From Ancylobacter vacuolatus (GTDB taxonomy: Bacteria > Pseudomonadota > Alphaproteobacteria > Rhizobiales > Xanthobacteraceae), in NCBI RefSeq assembly GCF_030813595.1, contig NZ_JAUSUH010000013.1:62001-126000 (forward strand): a stretch of 64,000 bases of DNA, read 5' to 3'. The translations under genes and the position numbers were made by a program. Under the pieces are notes generated by a model. The model did not search any database. It worked only from the letters and a program-made list of their open reading frames with translations, and had not been told where the DNA came from. Positions within the stretch are counted from its first letter, which is position 1; every line of letters begins with the position of its first letter. Shown in pieces: positions 15,547 to 24,177 of this stretch.

Positions 15547-16101
15547 ATGCCCCATGACCGTGTTCTCCTCGCCCGCATCGGCGCCCCGCATGGGGTGCGC
15601 GGCGAGGTGCGGCTGTTCATCTTCGCCGCCGATCCGGCCGCGCTGCAGGACTACGCGCCGCTGACCGACGAGGCGGGGACGCGGACCTTCCGCATCAAGA
15701 CGCTGCGCCCGGCCAAGGAGCATTTCGTCGCCCGGCTGGACGGCGTCGACAGCCGCGAGGCGGCCGAGGCGCTGACCAATCAGGGCGTCTATGTCGCCCG
15801 CGACCTCCTGCCCGAGCCGGACGAGGAAGATGATTTCTACCAGGCCGACCTGATCGGGCTTAGCGCGCAGACCACCGACGGCGCGCCCTTCGGCAAGGTG
15901 GTGGCGGTGCATGATTTCGGCGCCGGCGACATTCTCGAAATCGCCCCCGAAGCCGGCGGCAAGGGTGGCGCGAAGACTGTGATGCTGCCCTTCACCAAGG
16001 CGGTGGTGCCCAGTGTCGACCTCAAGGCCGGCCGCCTCACCGTCGATCCCGGCGAATGGGTGCGCGAGGAAGCCCCGCCGCCGGAGGCGGACCAGGGCTG
16101 A
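15547..16101 (+). CDS. rimM: Ribosome maturation factor RimM
   Basis: RimM, 184 residues from the ATG at 15547. An earlier in-frame ATG at 15505 lies inside the inverted repeat and is unlikely. RimM domain: VLLARIGAPHGVRGEVRLF at the start, FRIKTLRPAKEHFVARLDGV, then REAAEALTNQGVYVARDLLP. PRC-barrel domain from about residue 95: FYQADLIGL, GKVVAVHDFGAGDILEI, MLPFTKAVVPSVDLKAGRL. RimM binds S19 in the 30S head and helps process 16S rRNA. It lies between rpsP and trmD as in most proteobacteria. Confidence 0.97.
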   Translation: MPHDRVLLARIGAPHGVRGEVRLFIFAADPAALQDYAPLTDEAGTRTFRIKTLRPAKEHFVARLDGVDSREAAEALTNQGVYVARDLLPEPDEEDDFYQADLIGLSAQTTDGAPFGKVVAVHDFGAGDILEIAPEAGGKGGAKTVMLPFTKAVVPSVDLKAGRLTVDPGEWVREEAPPPEADQG

Positions 16102-16158
16102 CGGGCGTGTGAGCAGGGATCGGGCAGGGCCTGTCCGAGCCCCTCAAACGAAACAAGT

Positions 16159-16246
16159 CGTCATCCCGGCCGAGCGTAGCGAGAGCCGGGATCGCTCTCC
16201 AACGGCTCGCGATCCCGGATCGGCCTGACGGCCGTCCGGGATGACG
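16159..16246. repeat. Composite palindromic intergenic repeat (type A)
   Basis: Between rimM and trmD. It opens CGTCATCCCGGCCGAGCG and AGCCGGGATCG, and closes CGATCCCGGATCGGCC and GGCCGTCCGGGATGACG. The right end abuts the trmD translation start region; an in-frame ATG at 16241 is part of this element. Confidence 0.8.
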
Positions 16247-16264
16247 ATGAACGGAACCCCTGCC

Positions 16265-16966
16265 ATGTGGCGCGCCTCGCTCATCACCATTTTTCCCGAC
16301 ATGTTTCCCGGCCCGCTCGGTCTTTCTCTGGCCGGCCGGGCGCTGGCGCAGGGCGCCTGGGGCCTTGAGACGGTGGACCCGCGCGAGCAGGCCACCGATC
16401 GCCACCGCTCGGTCGACGACACCCCGGCCGGCGGCGGGCCGGGCATGGTGATGCGGGTCGATGTGCTGGCCCGCGCGGTGGACGCCGCCGCGCCCGAGGG
16501 CGACAGCCGCCCGCGCCTCTTGATGACCCCGCGTGGCGCGCCGTTGACCCAGAAGCGCGTGCGCGAACTCAGCGCGGGGGAGGGGGTGGTCATCGTCTGC
16601 GGGCGCTTCGAGGGGGTGGACGACCGGCTCATTGCCGCGCGCGGGCTGGAGGAGGTTTCGGTTGGCGATGTGGTGCTGTCGGGCGGGGAGATCGGGGCGC
16701 TGGTGCTGCTCGACGCCTGCGTCCGACTGCTGCCGGGGGTGATGGGACACCCGGAATCCGGCACCGAGGAGAGCTTTTCGGCGGGCCTGCTGGAGTATCC
16801 CCAGTACACCCGCCCGCAGAGCTTCGAGGGGCTGGAGATTCCGGCGGTCCTCACCGGCGGCGACCATGCCAAGGTCGCCCGCTGGCGGCGCGAGCAGGCG
16901 GAGGCCGCCACACGGGAGCGGCGGCCGGACCTGTGGGCGCGCTATCGCGAAACGGGCGGGCGTTGA
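16265..16966 (+). CDS. trmD: tRNA (guanine-N1)-methyltransferase
   Basis: TrmD, 233 residues from the ATG at 16265 ([18 protein letters not shown]). The in-frame ATG at 16241 would start within the repeat, so the shorter form is preferred. The trefoil-knot SAM site is visible: [18 protein letters not shown] near residue 83, [14 protein letters not shown] near 107, and [19 protein letters not shown] near 130. The C-terminal domain holds [18 protein letters not shown] and the basic tRNA-binding helices. It methylates G37 of tRNAs with a G36 and prevents frameshifting. rplS follows but is separated by a reverse-strand secreted-protein gene. Confidence 0.97.
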   Translation: MWRASLITIFPDMFPGPLGLSLAGRALAQGAWGLETVDPREQATDRHRSVDDTPAGGGPGMVMRVDVLARAVDAAAPEGDSRPRLLMTPRGAPLTQKRVRELSAGEGVVIVCGRFEGVDDRLIAARGLEEVSVGDVVLSGGEIGALVLLDACVRLLPGVMGHPESGTEESFSAGLLEYPQYTRPQSFEGLEIPAVLTGGDHAKVARWRREQAEAATRERRPDLWARYRETGGR

Positions 16967-16985
16967 GCCCGCTGTTTCGGCGCGC

Positions 16986-17429
16986 TCACTCGGTCAGTTC
17001 ATAGGTGAAGTTCTGATTGCTCTTGGTGTCGACCTCGTCGAACTTCACGCCGGTGAAGCCGCCTTCTTCGCAATCGAGCGTGTCGCCGGTCTGATGGTCG
17101 CGATTGTGCAGCGTGTATTTCTCAGCCGCGATGCAGAAGTGGCCGCCTTGCTGCTTGCTGGAGCCTGACCAGGTGCCACCGTCTTCGCCCGCCGCGTAGA
17201 TGTAGTAGTAGCGGTTGGCCAGTCGGCCGCGGATCATCACTGTGCAGTCGTCCGGCGCCAGCTTCCACCAACCTTCCGAGGTCCAGCCATAGTCGGTGCT
17301 GTCGTAGCCGATCGACAGGTTCACCGTCTCGTCCGCCCTGTTGCAGATCTTGAAATCGGCTTTGCCCTCGGACACAAGGCACAGCAATCCCGCGACGCTC
17401 ATGGCCGACAGGATGTGAAAACGACGCAT
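16986..17429 (-). CDS. DUF1036 family secreted protein
   Basis: Protein of 147 residues with a signal peptide (MRRFHILSAMSVAGLLCLVS, cut near residue 24). The mature domain begins DFKICNRADETVNLSIGYD, typical of DUF1036. GWTSEGWWKLAPDDCTVMIRG, RYYYIYAAGEDGGTWSGS and an HFCIAAEKYTL segment follow. Four Cys residues (ICN, DCT, FCI, DCE) probably form disulfides in the periplasm. Function unknown. It is inserted on the opposite strand between trmD and rplS, which are adjacent in most proteobacteria. Confidence 0.88.
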   Translation of the reverse strand: MRRFHILSAMSVAGLLCLVSEGKADFKICNRADETVNLSIGYDSTDYGWTSEGWWKLAPDDCTVMIRGRLANRYYYIYAAGEDGGTWSGSSKQQGGHFCIAAEKYTLHNRDHQTGDTLDCEEGGFTGVKFDEVDTKSNQNFTYELTE

Positions 17430-17609
17430 TTGATGCTCCCGCTTAAAGAGGCGCGCAGTGCACCCTACCCAAGTACGGAATGCAACGAAAATTGCATGAC
17501 AAAACGTCTGAGGTCGCGTATAGGCGCCCCGTCACTACCAACTGACAACAGCAAGATGCGGGCGGCCGGGTTCTGACATGCCCTGACCGATCCTGCCTGA
17601 GGTGATAAC

Positions 17610-18029
17610 ATGGTCGATATTATCCGAGAGCTCGACATCGAGCAGGCCGCCAAGCTCGCCGAGCTGCGCGCCATTCCCGACTTCCAGCCGGGCGACACCG
17701 TCATCGTCAATGTGAAGGTGAAGGAAGGCGAGCGCACCCGCGTGCAGGCCTATGAGGGCGTCGTGATCGCCCGCAATGGCGGTGGCATCAATGAGAGCTT
17801 CACCGTTCGCAAGATCTCCTATGGCGAAGGCGTCGAGCGCGTGTTCCCGCTCTATTCGCCGAACATTGACAGCCTGAAGGTTGTCCGTCGCGGCAAGGTG
17901 CGCCGCGCCAAGCTCTATTACCTGCGCGACCGTCGCGGCAAGTCGGCCCGTATCGCCGAGCGCCAGGACAAGAACGCCGGCAGCCGCAAGAAGGGCCCGG
18001 CCACGACCCCGGCCGCTGCCGCCGAGTGA
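17610..18029 (+). CDS. rplS: 50S ribosomal protein L19
   Basis: L19, 139 residues: [16 protein letters not shown] start, then the core with [58 protein letters not shown] and [15 protein letters not shown]. The C-terminal tail ([15 protein letters not shown], then [13 protein letters not shown]) is longer than in E. coli, as usual in Rhizobiales. It sits at the 30S-50S interface. SD-like GAGGTGA precedes the ATG. A terminator follows at 18071. Confidence 0.98.
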   Translation: MVDIIRELDIEQAAKLAELRAIPDFQPGDTVIVNVKVKEGERTRVQAYEGVVIARNGGGINESFTVRKISYGEGVERVFPLYSPNIDSLKVVRRGKVRRAKLYYLRDRRGKSARIAERQDKNAGSRKKGPATTPAAAAE

Positions 18030-18070
18030 TTCCGGCCCCGGCTCCGGCCGGGACTGTCAGACGACGTTCA

Positions 18071-18096
18071 GGGCGGCTTCGGCCGCCCTTTTCTTT
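18071..18096. terminator. Rho-independent terminator after rplS
   Basis: Stem GGGCGGC-TTCG-GCCGCCC followed by TTTTCTTTT on the plus strand. It ends the rplS transcript and separates it from the convergent D,D-dipeptidase gene. Confidence 0.88.
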
Positions 18097-18108
18097 TGTC
18101 CGCAGGGC

Positions 18109-18864
18109 TCAGGGGCCGGCTGTCACCGGGAAGTCGAAATACGTGTCGGGAAACGGCTCGTCCGCCAGCGTGTAGTGCCACCATTCCTCGGCATAGGGCA
18201 TGAAGCCGTGGCGCTGCATCAGCGTCTTCAGCGTCTCCCGGTTCGCGGTGGCCTGCGCCGGAATGCCGGCGGCGCCGTGATGGGCCCGCGCATCAAAGCA
18301 ATCATAGCCGGTGCCGAAATCGAGCGTGGCGTCGTCGAAGCGCGCGCCCAAGGGCAGGGCGCAGTCGGCGAGCGGGTCGCCGGGTGCCCAGGGTGTCGCC
18401 GGCTTCTGGCCGAGCCGAATAATGGCGAGATCGACCGTGCTGCCCCGGCTGTGGCCGGATTTCTCGGCAATGTAGCCGCGCGTGAACAATTCGCTCTTGG
18501 GTACGCGGGGATAGAATTCCGGCTTCATCGTCTCGTCGCCCAGGTCCTTCGCCCAGGCGACGAAATCGGCGACCGCCCGTGCCGGGCGGTAGCAGTCATA
18601 CACCTTGAGGCCGAGCCCCTGCAGGGCCAGTTCGTCCGCCGCTGCCGCCAGCGCCTCGGCGGCCGGACGGGTCAGGATACAGTCGGGCGCGGCATAGGCG
18701 GCGATGGGTCGTCCGACGAAATTGTGCGGGCCGGCATAGCGCATATCGTGCTGGATGGCGGGAGCGACATCGCGCAGCCGGACGAAGCCATCGGGAAGAT
18801 CGGCGCTGCGGGCGGCGACCGGCGCGGCCGCGAGGGCGAACGTCAGCAGGACAGTCCTGAGCAT
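18109..18864 (-). CDS. D-alanyl-D-alanine dipeptidase (VanX/DdpX family), exported
   Basis: Protein of 251 residues from the ATG at 18864, which directly precedes a signal peptide (MLRTVLLTFALAAAPVAARS, cut near 20). Zinc ligands of the M15 fold are present: His and Asp in EKSGHSRGSTVDLAI near residue 142, and His in EEWWHYTL near 233. YDCYRPARAVADFV near 96 holds the conserved Arg that stabilises the transition state. The family cleaves D-Ala-D-Ala. With an export signal and no vanA/vanH nearby, it more likely acts on peptidoglycan-derived dipeptide than in glycopeptide resistance. Confidence 0.93.
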   Translation of the reverse strand: MLRTVLLTFALAAAPVAARSADLPDGFVRLRDVAPAIQHDMRYAGPHNFVGRPIAAYAAPDCILTRPAAEALAAAADELALQGLGLKVYDCYRPARAVADFVAWAKDLGDETMKPEFYPRVPKSELFTRGYIAEKSGHSRGSTVDLAIIRLGQKPATPWAPGDPLADCALPLGARFDDATLDFGTGYDCFDARAHHGAAGIPAQATANRETLKTLMQRHGFMPYAEEWWHYTLADEPFPDTYFDFPVTAGP

Positions 18865-18932
18865 TGCGAGAACCTTGATCGGGACAATGTGAGGCGATGT
18901 GCCATGCGGCCCGCCGGCCTCCCCGGGGCGCG

Positions 18933-19190
18933 TCAGCAATCCTTGATGTGCAGCACGCGGGTATTGGTCTGCTGCTCGACCAGGATGGTGCCGTCGCCGA
19001 GCATCGCGGCCTGCATCACAGTGGCGAAGTCCGGCTTGCGCAGGGGGCAGGTGATGAGCTGACGGTGCGCCGTCTTCGTCACCTCCTGCGCCACGTCCTG
19101 CGCCTTCACATCCGTGCGATTTCCCGCCTCGACAGCGGCGAAAGTGACAAAGGTTGCGGCGATCAAGGCGATGTCGGACAGGCGCATCAT
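18933..19190 (-). CDS. Small secreted protein of unknown function
   Basis: Protein of 85 residues. Start ATG at 19190 is preceded by AAGGGAG five bases upstream. A hydrophobic N-terminus (LSDIALIAATFVTFAAVEAG) looks like a signal peptide. The mature part has a central Cys (LITCPLRKPD) and a C-terminal Cys (LHIKDC), which may pair. The phrase MLGDGTILVEQQTNTRVLHI suggests a short beta-rich domain. No family recognised. It lies 68 bases upstream of the dipeptidase gene on the same strand, so the two may share a transcript. Confidence 0.7.
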   Translation of the reverse strand: MMRLSDIALIAATFVTFAAVEAGNRTDVKAQDVAQEVTKTAHRQLITCPLRKPDFATVMQAAMLGDGTILVEQQTNTRVLHIKDC

Positions 19191-19713
19191 AGACTCCCTT
19201 CGCCGCAACAGCTTAGCGCGGGGGATGAAGCGGCGCCATATGAAAGGTAAAGAGGCGTAGAGAGGCGGTTATGTTCCGATTTTTCCGCCGGTTTCATGCT
19301 GATTTTACTATGTAATACATTATTCCATCCATATGTTCCGATGGTTGCCCGTCACGCAGTCGTGCGGCGGCGCGGGGTGGGCCGGGGGATGGCGGCGATT
19401 GTTTGCCGCGTCCAGACTTGCTAGAAGGGTTCCATGATGGCGTATGGCTCACCGATGACGGTTTCCTGCGGCGCGGCGACCTCGCCGGCGCCCGGTGCCG
19501 CGCGGCCGGAGGCCCGCCGCCGCTTGCCGACCACCATCGGCTTCGCCGCCGTGCCGGATCATGTCCGCCTGCCGGCGCGCTTTTTCGGACGCTTCACCGC
19601 CTGCGCGGTCGCCGGGCTTAGCTGAGCGCTGCCCGGAGCCGGGGCCCTCTGGCCTGCGCTCCCGGCCGCGCTGCTGCCCGCCCCCTGTTTTCCTCTTCCA
19701 AAGAGACGCCAAG
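19191..19713. promoter_or_regulatory. Long leader/intergenic region upstream of leuC
   Basis: About 520 bases between the divergent small secreted gene and leuC. An AT-rich patch at 19260-19345 contains TATGTTCCGAT twice (19270-19280 and 19332-19342) flanking the odd palindrome ATGTAATACAT (19310-19320). This is the most promoter-like or operator-like part. From 19380 to 19713 the sequence is GC-rich; a frame from 19434 begins [18 protein letters not shown] but lacks support. I see no leucine-rich leader peptide. Just before leuC the bases AAGAGACGCCAAG may serve as the ribosome site. Confidence 0.4.
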
Positions 19714-21135
19714 ATGAGCACGTCCGCTCCCCGTACCCTGTACGACAAGATTTTCGACGACCACATCATCGACCGCCAGGAGGATGGCACCTGCCTCCTC
19801 TATATCGACCGGCATCTGGTGCATGAAGTGACCAGCCCGCAGGCCTTCGAGGGCCTGCGCGTGGCCGGCCGCCGGGTGCATGCGCCGTCGAAGACGCTCG
19901 CCGTGGTGGACCACAACGTGCCGACCACTGACCGCCGCTTCGGCATCGACGATCCTGAAAGCCGCATCCAGGTGGAGACGCTGGCCGAGAACGCCCGCGA
20001 GTTCGGCGTCGAATATTTCAACGAGCTCGACAAGCGCCAGGGCATCGTCCACGTGATCGGCCCGGAGCAGGGCTTCACCCTGCCGGGCACCACCATCGTC
20101 TGCGGCGACAGCCACACCTCGACCCATGGCGCCTTCGGCGCGCTCGCCCATGGCATCGGCACCTCGGAGGTGGAGCATGTGCTCGCCACCCAGACGCTGA
20201 TCCAGAAGAAGAGCAAGAACATGCGGGTCAGCGTCGACGGCAAGCTGCCCGACGGCGTGACCGCCAAGGATGTGACGCTCGCCATCATCGGCGCCACCGG
20301 CACTGCCGGCGGCACCGGCTATGTCATCGAATATGCCGGCGAGGTGTTCCGCGCCCTGTCGATGGAAGGCCGCATGACGGTCTGCAACATGTCGATCGAG
20401 GGCGGGGCGCGCGCCGGCATGGTCGCCCCCGACGAGACCACCTATGCCTATGTGAAGGACCGCCCGCGCGCGCCCAAGGGCGCCGCCTGGGACGCGGCGC
20501 TGCGCTATTGGGACACGCTGCGCACCGATGAAGGCGCCTTCTTCGACAAGGAAATCCGCCTCGACGGCGCCTCGCTGCCGCCCATCGTCTCCTGGGGCAC
20601 CAGCCCGGAGGACGTGATCTCGGTCGAGGGGCTGGTGCCCGACCCCGACCTGATCGACGATCCGGACAAGCGCGACGCGAAGAAGCGGGCGCTGGCCTAT
20701 ATGGGCCTCGTCGCCGGCACCAAGATCATCGATATCCCGGTCGACAAGGTGTTCATCGGCTCCTGCACCAATGCCCGGATCGAGGATCTGCGCGCCGCCG
20801 CCGCCATCGTGCGCGGCCACAAGGTGCGCGAGGGCGTCTCCGGCATGATCGTGCCGGGCTCGGGTTTGGTGAAGCTGCAGGCCGAGGCCGAGGGGCTGGA
20901 CGCCATCTTCAAGGCGGCGGGCTTCGACTGGCGCGAGCCGGGCTGCTCCATGTGCCTGGCGATGAACGCCGACAAGCTCGGCCCGGAGGAGCGCTGCGCC
21001 TCCACCTCGAACCGTAATTTCGAGGGCCGGCAGGGCTTCAAGGGCCGCACCCATCTCGTCTCCCCCGCCATGGCGGCGGCGGCGGCGATCGCCGGCCATT
21101 TTGTCGACGTCCGCACCTGGCCGCGGGCGGGTTGA
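19714..21135 (+). CDS. leuC: 3-isopropylmalate dehydratase large subunit
   Basis: LeuC, 473 residues (family about 470), start ATG at 19714 giving [19 protein letters not shown]. With LeuD it isomerises 2- to 3-isopropylmalate. Three cysteines bind the 4Fe-4S cluster: [14 protein letters not shown] near residue 352 and [18 protein letters not shown] near 410. [20 protein letters not shown] near 130 and [18 protein letters not shown] near 230 are aconitase-family blocks. leuD lies 1.3 kb downstream, separated by three small genes on the same strand. A longer frame upstream is not supported. Confidence 0.98.
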   Translation: MSTSAPRTLYDKIFDDHIIDRQEDGTCLLYIDRHLVHEVTSPQAFEGLRVAGRRVHAPSKTLAVVDHNVPTTDRRFGIDDPESRIQVETLAENAREFGVEYFNELDKRQGIVHVIGPEQGFTLPGTTIVCGDSHTSTHGAFGALAHGIGTSEVEHVLATQTLIQKKSKNMRVSVDGKLPDGVTAKDVTLAIIGATGTAGGTGYVIEYAGEVFRALSMEGRMTVCNMSIEGGARAGMVAPDETTYAYVKDRPRAPKGAAWDAALRYWDTLRTDEGAFFDKEIRLDGASLPPIVSWGTSPEDVISVEGLVPDPDLIDDPDKRDAKKRALAYMGLVAGTKIIDIPVDKVFIGSCTNARIEDLRAAAAIVRGHKVREGVSGMIVPGSGLVKLQAEAEGLDAIFKAAGFDWREPGCSMCLAMNADKLGPEERCASTSNRNFEGRQGFKGRTHLVSPAMAAAAAIAGHFVDVRTWPRAG

Positions 21136-21157
21136 GCCTCATTCGGGAGGCCGCGCG

Positions 21158-21292
21158 ATGAGGGGCGATCCGTTCTGGGACCCGCCGCCCGACGACCCCA
21201 TGGAAGTGTGGGGCCGTCGCCTCGGGCGCGGGCTCGCCGTTGTGGTGGCGCTCGGCCTCGTCGTCTATCTGTTCGCGACCTATCTGAGGTGA
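21158..21292 (+). CDS. Single-pass membrane microprotein
   Basis: A 44-residue protein read from the ATG at 21158, preceded by CGGGAGG (9 bases). Sequence pattern: a short Pro/Asp/Trp-rich start (MRGDPFWDPPPDDPMEVWG), an RRLGR basic stop, and one membrane helix (GLAVVVALGLVVYLFATYL, residues 24-42). It starts 22 bases after leuC and ends four bases before the zincin gene, so it is probably in the same operon. Function unknown; orientation is predicted with the acidic N-terminus outside by the positive-inside rule. Confidence 0.7.
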   Translation: MRGDPFWDPPPDDPMEVWGRRLGRGLAVVVALGLVVYLFATYLR

Positions 21293-21296
21293 GCCG

Positions 21297-21713
21297 ATGA
21301 GCGAGAGCGGCGACTGGCTGAAGCGCGGCGCGCCCAGCCTCAGCGACATGGAGGCGATGGCCGAGGAGGCCTATGCCCGCCTGCCGGACGAATTCCGCGC
21401 CCTGTGCGGCAATCTCGTCATCCGGGTCGAGGATTTCCCGACCGACGAGGTGCTGAAGGAGATGGAGGCGGAAAGCCCGTTCGACCTGCTCGGCCTGTTC
21501 CAGGGCATCGGCCTGGCGCAGGGCTACGAGCTGGCGACCGGCGTGCTGCCCAACATGATCTTCCTCTACCGCCGTCCGATCCTCGACTATTGGGCGGAGA
21601 ATGAGGAGACGCTGGGCGATATCGTCACCCATGTGCTCGTGCATGAGATCGGCCACCATTTCGGCCTCTCCGACGAGGACATGGAGCGGATCGAGGAGGA
21701 GGCGGATAGGTAG
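21297..21713 (+). CDS. Metallopeptidase-like zincin (PF06262 family)
   Basis: Protein of 138 residues. The zinc-binding HEXXH is in LVHEIGHHFGLSDEDMERIE near residue 115, with the third ligand probably in the following GLSDEDM segment, as in minimal zincins. Upstream are LPDEFRALCGNLVIRVEDFP and LPNMIFLYRRPILDYWAEN, family hallmarks. The family is widespread in alphaproteobacteria and actinobacteria; substrates are unknown. No signal peptide, so cytoplasmic. The start at 21297 lies four bases after the microprotein stop. Confidence 0.9.
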   Translation: MSESGDWLKRGAPSLSDMEAMAEEAYARLPDEFRALCGNLVIRVEDFPTDEVLKEMEAESPFDLLGLFQGIGLAQGYELATGVLPNMIFLYRRPILDYWAENEETLGDIVTHVLVHEIGHHFGLSDEDMERIEEEADR

Positions 21714-21784
21714 CGGACCGCATGGCAAGGGAGTGAGGCTCGGCTTAGAATTTCTCTAAATCATCGAGAGTCGAGGCACATCCC

Positions 21785-22345
21785 ATGTCACAGCATTCGT
21801 CCCATCCGGTCGGCGGGCACGTGTACAGCCTGCCGCTTCGGGCGCTTCACTGGCTGACGCTCATCGCGATCGTCGTTACCTACGGCGTGACCTATCTCGA
21901 AGGGTTCTTCGAGCGCGGCACGCCCGGACGCGCGCTTATCTGGTGGACCCATATCTCGGTGGGTCTGACCATTCTCGGCCTCGTCGCGCTGCGCTTCGTC
22001 ACGCGCCTCGCGGGGCCGGTGCCGCCGCCCTCGGCGGCCCTGTCGCGGCCGGTCCATCTGGCCTCGGCGACGGTTCATGTGCTGCTTTATGTCCTGCTGG
22101 TCGCGACACCTCTGGTCGGCATCTATCTCGCCTTCCTGCGCGGCAATGAGGTGACGTTCTTCGGCCTGTTCACCATTCCCTCCCCGGTGGAGGTGGACCG
22201 GACGGCCGCCGGCCAGGTCATCGAGCTGCACGAGCTTCTGGCGAATGCGCTGGTCGTGCTGGCCCTGCTGCACGCGGCGGCGGCCCTGGTGCATCACTAT
22301 GTCCTGAAGGACGACGTGCTGCGCCGGATGTTGCCGCACCGCTGA
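21785..22345 (+). CDS. Cytochrome b561 family protein
   Basis: Membrane protein of 186 residues with four helices in the cytochrome b561/CybB fold. Likely haem-ligating His residues are in RALHWLTLIAIVV (residue ~22), WWTHISVGLTILG (~56), ATVHVLLYVLLVATPLVGIY (~99) and HELLANALVVLALLHAAAAL (~150-163). It carries electrons across the inner membrane, possibly from quinol to a periplasmic acceptor. It stands alone between the zincin gene and leuD, and its partner is not evident. Confidence 0.93.
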   Translation: MSQHSSHPVGGHVYSLPLRALHWLTLIAIVVTYGVTYLEGFFERGTPGRALIWWTHISVGLTILGLVALRFVTRLAGPVPPPSAALSRPVHLASATVHVLLYVLLVATPLVGIYLAFLRGNEVTFFGLFTIPSPVEVDRTAAGQVIELHELLANALVVLALLHAAAALVHHYVLKDDVLRRMLPHR

Positions 22346-22457
22346 TCGCGCAAGGGGTTCGGGTTGCGAACGGCGCGCCGTCGGTGCACATCAGCGGCGA
22401 AGGCGGAATGTCTGACGGGGAGCGGCGCGCGCCGCCTCCGGAATTGAGGAGAGTGCC

Positions 22458-23063
22458 GTGGACAAGTTCACCACCCTGACCGGCGTCGCGGCGCCGCTGC
22501 ATCTGGTCAATGTCGACACCGACATGATCATCCCGAAGCAGTATCTGAAGACCATCAAGCGCACCGGGCTCGGCACCGGGCTGTTCTCGGAGCTGCGCTA
22601 CAAGGAGGACGGCTCGGACAATCCCGATTTCGTGCTCAACAAGCCGGCCTATAAGGGCGCGCAGATCCTCATCGCCGGCGACAATTTCGGCTGTGGCTCC
22701 TCGCGCGAGCACGCGCCTTGGGCGCTGCTCGATTTCGGCATTCGCTGCGTGATCTCCACCTCTTTCGCCGACATCTTCTACAATAACTGCTTCAAGAACG
22801 GCATTCTGCCGATCCGGGTGACGCCGGAACAGCTGGCGGCGCTGTTCGATGACGCGGCGCGCGGCGCCAATGCCAAGATCACCGTCGATCTGGAAAGCCA
22901 GACCATCACCGGGCCGGATGGCGGCTCGATCTCCTTCGATGTCGATGCGTTCCGCAAGCACTGCCTGCTGAACGGGCTCGACGATATCGGCCTGACCCAG
23001 GTGAAGGCGGACAAGATCGCCAGCTTCGAGGCCATGCTCGCCGAAGACCGCCCCTGGGCGTGA
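22458..23063 (+). CDS. leuD: 3-isopropylmalate dehydratase small subunit
   Basis: LeuD, 201 residues, GTG start at 22458 with GAGGAGAG just upstream. Conserved blocks: [39 protein letters not shown] near residue 23, [20 protein letters not shown] near 74 (substrate loop), and [17 protein letters not shown]. It forms the isopropylmalate isomerase with LeuC. Separated from leuC by three genes but on the same strand. Confidence 0.97.
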   Translation: MDKFTTLTGVAAPLHLVNVDTDMIIPKQYLKTIKRTGLGTGLFSELRYKEDGSDNPDFVLNKPAYKGAQILIAGDNFGCGSSREHAPWALLDFGIRCVISTSFADIFYNNCFKNGILPIRVTPEQLAALFDDAARGANAKITVDLESQTITGPDGGSISFDVDAFRKHCLLNGLDDIGLTQVKADKIASFEAMLAEDRPWA

Positions 23064-23096
23064 GCGTGCCGGGCGTGATCGGATTCCACCGCTCGA

Positions 23097-23189
23097 CGTC
23101 ATCCCGGACAGCCGCCGGCTGATCCGGGATCGTAGGTCGGAACGGCAGGACGGTCCCGGCTCTGCGGCTTCGCCTCCGGCCGGGATGAC
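23097..23189. repeat. Composite palindromic intergenic repeat (type A)
   Basis: Between leuD and the RidA-family gene. It opens CGTCATCCCGGACAGCCG and CTGATCCGGGATCG and closes GGTCCCGGCTCTGCGGCTTC then CTCCGGCCGGGATGAC. Same architecture as the elements at 11397, 16159 and 59688. Confidence 0.8.
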
Positions 23190-23206
23190 AGGAAGGACCG
23201 CTCCCT

Positions 23207-23593
23207 ATGACCGCGCGCCGCCGCATCTCCTCCGGCTCCGCCTTCGAGGCGGTGGCCGGCTATTCCCGTGCCGTGGTCGACGGCGCCGATATCTTCGTCT
23301 CGGGCACGACAGGCTACGACTACGCCGCCATGGTGCTGCCCGACGACCTTGTGGCGCAGACTCATGGCTGTTTCGCCAACATCGCGGCGGCGTTGGCGCT
23401 GGCGGGCGCCAGCCTGGATGACGTGGTGCGCGTGCGCTACATCGTGACCGATGCCGACTATGCCGACATCGTCTTTCCGATCTTCGGCGCGTATTTCGCC
23501 AAGGCGCGGCCCGCCGCCACCCTCATCGTCGCCGGTCTCCTGCAACCACAGATGAAGATCGAGATCGAAGTGACCGCGCGCCGGCAGGGCTGA
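23207..23593 (+). CDS. RidA family protein
   Basis: YjgF/YER057c/UK114-fold protein, 128 residues, the typical length. AGYSRAVVDGADIFVSGTTG, then HGCFANIAAALALAGASLDD and VVRVRYIVTDADYAD, match the family. The C-terminal block (RPAATLIVAGLLQPQMKIEI) has a Leu where the archetype's catalytic Arg-containing stretch reads R-x-x-V-x-V-x-x-L; the Arg is present in the KARPAATL segment. Canonical RidA hydrolyses reactive enamine/imine intermediates from PLP enzymes. A cytoplasmic detoxification role is likely, but the substrate is not defined. Confidence 0.9.
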   Translation: MTARRRISSGSAFEAVAGYSRAVVDGADIFVSGTTGYDYAAMVLPDDLVAQTHGCFANIAAALALAGASLDDVVRVRYIVTDADYADIVFPIFGAYFAKARPAATLIVAGLLQPQMKIEIEVTARRQG

Positions 23594-23677
23594 GCGCGCG
23601 CCGCAGCGTTTTCGCTTTACAGCGCCGCCGTCTCGGGATGGAATCGTTCAAAACGAGAACATCCGGGAGACGCCCCC

Positions 23678-24019
23678 ATGTGCCACATCTTCGCGGGCCA
23701 AGCGCCCGAGACCTATGAGAGCCAGACGCGCTCGGTGCGGATCGGTGGCCATTCCACCTCGATCCGGCTGGAGGCGGCGTTCTGGACCGTGCTGGAAGAG
23801 GTCGCCGCCCATCAGGGCATGAGTGTCGGCAAATTCGTCACCAAGCTGCATGACGAGGTGCTGGAGCTGCATGGCGAGGTGCGCAACTTCGCCTCGCTGC
23901 TGCGCTGCTCCTGCCTGATCTTCCTCGCCGAGCTGCGCCCCGCCGGCGTCGCCCCGGTGGCGGCGCGCGGGCGCTATCTGTGCGAGAGCACGCGCATTCA
24001 CCTCGAAGCGGCGGAGTGA
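23678..24019 (+). CDS. Ribbon-helix-helix domain protein (RHH_4 type)
   Basis: Protein of 113 residues. The central part (TRSVRIGGHSTSIRLEAAFW, then TVLEEVAAHQGMSVGKFVTK) has the beta strand and two helices of the alphaproteobacterial RHH_4 family. SVRI and SIRL are the likely DNA-contacting or dimerising strand. The C-terminal half (NFASLLRCSCLIFLAELRPA) is unusual in having a CSC pair. A small DNA-binding regulator is inferred; no target is evident. Confidence 0.85.
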   Translation: MCHIFAGQAPETYESQTRSVRIGGHSTSIRLEAAFWTVLEEVAAHQGMSVGKFVTKLHDEVLELHGEVRNFASLLRCSCLIFLAELRPAGVAPVAARGRYLCESTRIHLEAAE

Positions 24020-24177
24020 GAACGCCCCCTGCCTGGCCCACCTGCCGGCCCCGCGCCGGCCGGCAATGCACATCGTGGTGATGTGTTAGCGGTCTACCAC
24101 CTGCCGCCCTGGCGCAGGCCTAGCATCCCCTTCAGGCGACAAGGGTCGCCATGGTGAGTTCAAGGCCGGAGGAACAG

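Noticed and set aside
16241-16264. Earlier ATG as the start of trmD
   Set aside because: It lies inside a palindromic repeat and adds residues not found at the start of the TrmD family.
19434-19625. Possible leu leader peptide or small gene upstream of leuC
   Set aside because: No leucine run, no overlapping terminator/antiterminator hairpins, and Ala/Pro-rich composition typical of chance frames.
24044-24066. GC-rich hairpin after the ribbon-helix-helix gene
   Set aside because: The stem is plausible but there is no T-run, so it is not called a terminator.
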